DNA from: a virus | Virus record (IMG/VR): IMGVR_UViG_3300046005_001560 | Coordinates: 1 to 23,241 of that record | Strand: one strand, 5' to 3' | DNA: 23,241 bases | In this document: in pieces, positions 22,851 to 23,241 of the stretch | Position numbering within the stretch: the stretch's first letter is position 1 | Layout of the letters: each line of letters starts with the position of its first letter | Translations under genes and position numbers: made by a program | The notes under the pieces: generated by a model | Told to the model about the DNA's origin: nothing | Database searches by the model: none | Seen by the model: only the letters and a program-made list of their open reading frames with translations

Positions 22851-22906
22851 TGTTGTCTGCTGATTTAAACAGCACTGATGAGCCTTCAGTTCAAGGCGAA
22901 ACAACA
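22851..22906 (+). ncRNA. Type III hammerhead self-cleaving ribozyme, copy B
   Basis: Identical to copy A across the whole ribozyme: stem III TGTTGT (22851-22856), cleavage C22857, stem I with loop (22858-22874), CTGATGA (22875-22881), stem II (22882-22897), GAAA (22898-22901), CAACA (22902-22906). Predicted cleavage is between 22857 and 22858, 59 bases before the 87-residue gene. Confidence 0.92.
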
Positions 22907-22916
22907 GGAATTATTT

Positions 22917-23180
22917 ATGCAAAAATTATCAGTAGTATATCAGCAGTATGAAGAGTTTTCAGCAACAGCGGCTGACGTAGTACAAGCCGCACTCGTGGAG
23001 GGGCATCCTATCATGGAAGCTCTAGCAATGGTCGGCGCAAAAGGTCTAAACGACCTGCACCTGATTGATACTGAAAGAGCTGTGGCTTTTCTTGGCTGGG
23101 ACACATACGCCCAATCTCACGAAATCATGTATCAGGAAAGATTCCCAGAAGCACCAGAAACAAAGTGTTACGTTTTATAA
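22917..23180 (+). CDS. Small acidic protein downstream of hammerhead B
   Basis: 87 residues, helical, Ala/Glu-rich (YEEFSATAADVVQAALVEGH, then DTERAVAFLGWDTYAQSHEI), soluble, family not recognised. The start at 22917 has CAGGA 7 bases upstream. An in-frame ATG at 22878 lies inside the hammerhead core and lacks a ribosome binding site, so the shorter form is preferred. The stop is followed directly by another punctuation hairpin. Confidence 0.8.
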   Translation: MQKLSVVYQQYEEFSATAADVVQAALVEGHPIMEALAMVGAKGLNDLHLIDTERAVAFLGWDTYAQSHEIMYQERFPEAPETKCYVL

Positions 23181-23198
23181 GTACCCCAAAGGGTACTT
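23179..23198 (+). repeat. Punctuation hairpin, copy 5
   Basis: AAGTACCC-CAAA-GGGTACTT, an 8-bp stem overlapping the stop codon of the 87-residue gene (TAA at 23178-23180), then TGTTGG. The loop sequence differs from the other copies while the stem is kept, as expected if the stem is what matters. Confidence 0.8.
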
Positions 23199-23241
23199 GT
23201 TGGTTCCACACAACAGGATTCCCTTTAAAGATACAAATGGG

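Larger units (their letters stand above)
22828..22922 (+). repeat. 95-bp expression module, copy B
   Basis: Second copy of the hairpin, hammerhead, ribosome binding site and start-codon module, 227 bases downstream of copy A and 94/95 identical. Duplication or recombination moved the leader as a unit while the genes behind it differ. Confidence 0.95.

Noticed and set aside
22878-23180. Longer version of the 87-residue protein starting in the hammerhead core
   Set aside because: No ribosome binding site precedes this ATG, and the start would lie within the folded ribozyme. The ATG at 22917 has AGGA at good spacing.
1-23241. CRISPR arrays, insertion sequences, integrase or attachment sites
   Set aside because: No regularly spaced repeats, transposase motifs or recombinase genes were seen in the window.

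Overview
The window is part of a tailed double-stranded DNA phage (or prophage) genome. From about 20.77 kb down to position 1 the minus strand carries a dense late module: packaging, portal, lysis, head protease and scaffold, decoration, capsid, head-tail connectors, tail tube, tape measure. There are no sheath or tail-fibre genes, and the tape measure is very long (more than 1,685 residues, cut by the left edge). This suggests a siphovirus with a long flexible tail. Strong Shine-Dalgarno sites, sigma70-like promoters and an rrn-type boxA point to a moderately AT-rich Gram-negative, probably proteobacterial, host. The host itself cannot be named from this sequence.

Minus strand in order of transcription: a consensus promoter with an operator-like inverted repeat (20770-20802) reads almost leaderless into a probable small terminase. 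Then come an unknown protein (TTG start), a TraR/DksA-type zinc-finger protein, the large terminase and the portal. A lysis cassette (M15 endolysin, holin-like protein, membrane/coiled-coil protein) with its own promoter sits between portal and protease, followed by an HNH endonuclease. Next are an S49-type head protease with a nested in-frame scaffold start, a decoration protein, the major capsid protein and a newly noted 57-residue gene. A terminator then separates a DUF3102-like gene, which has its own promoter-like site and three 9-bp tandem repeats. Connector genes, a 559-residue unknown, the tail tube gene with its terminator, a chaperone-position gene and the tape measure follow.

Right of 20.77 kb transcription turns to the plus strand. 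About 860 bases (20940-21801) have no credible gene but contain a TATAAT box, a near-consensus boxA and many hairpins; I read this as a candidate large structured noncoding RNA. After it come a 219-residue unknown protein and two very small genes (43 and 87 residues).

The most striking finding is that each small gene is preceded by an almost identical 95-bp module (94/95). The module contains a punctuation hairpin, a complete type III hammerhead self-cleaving ribozyme (22624-22679 and 22851-22906), a ribosome binding site and the start codon. The hairpin (AAGTACCC, 4-nt loop, GGGTACTT) recurs at five places in the plus-strand region, suggesting RNA-level processing of its transcript.
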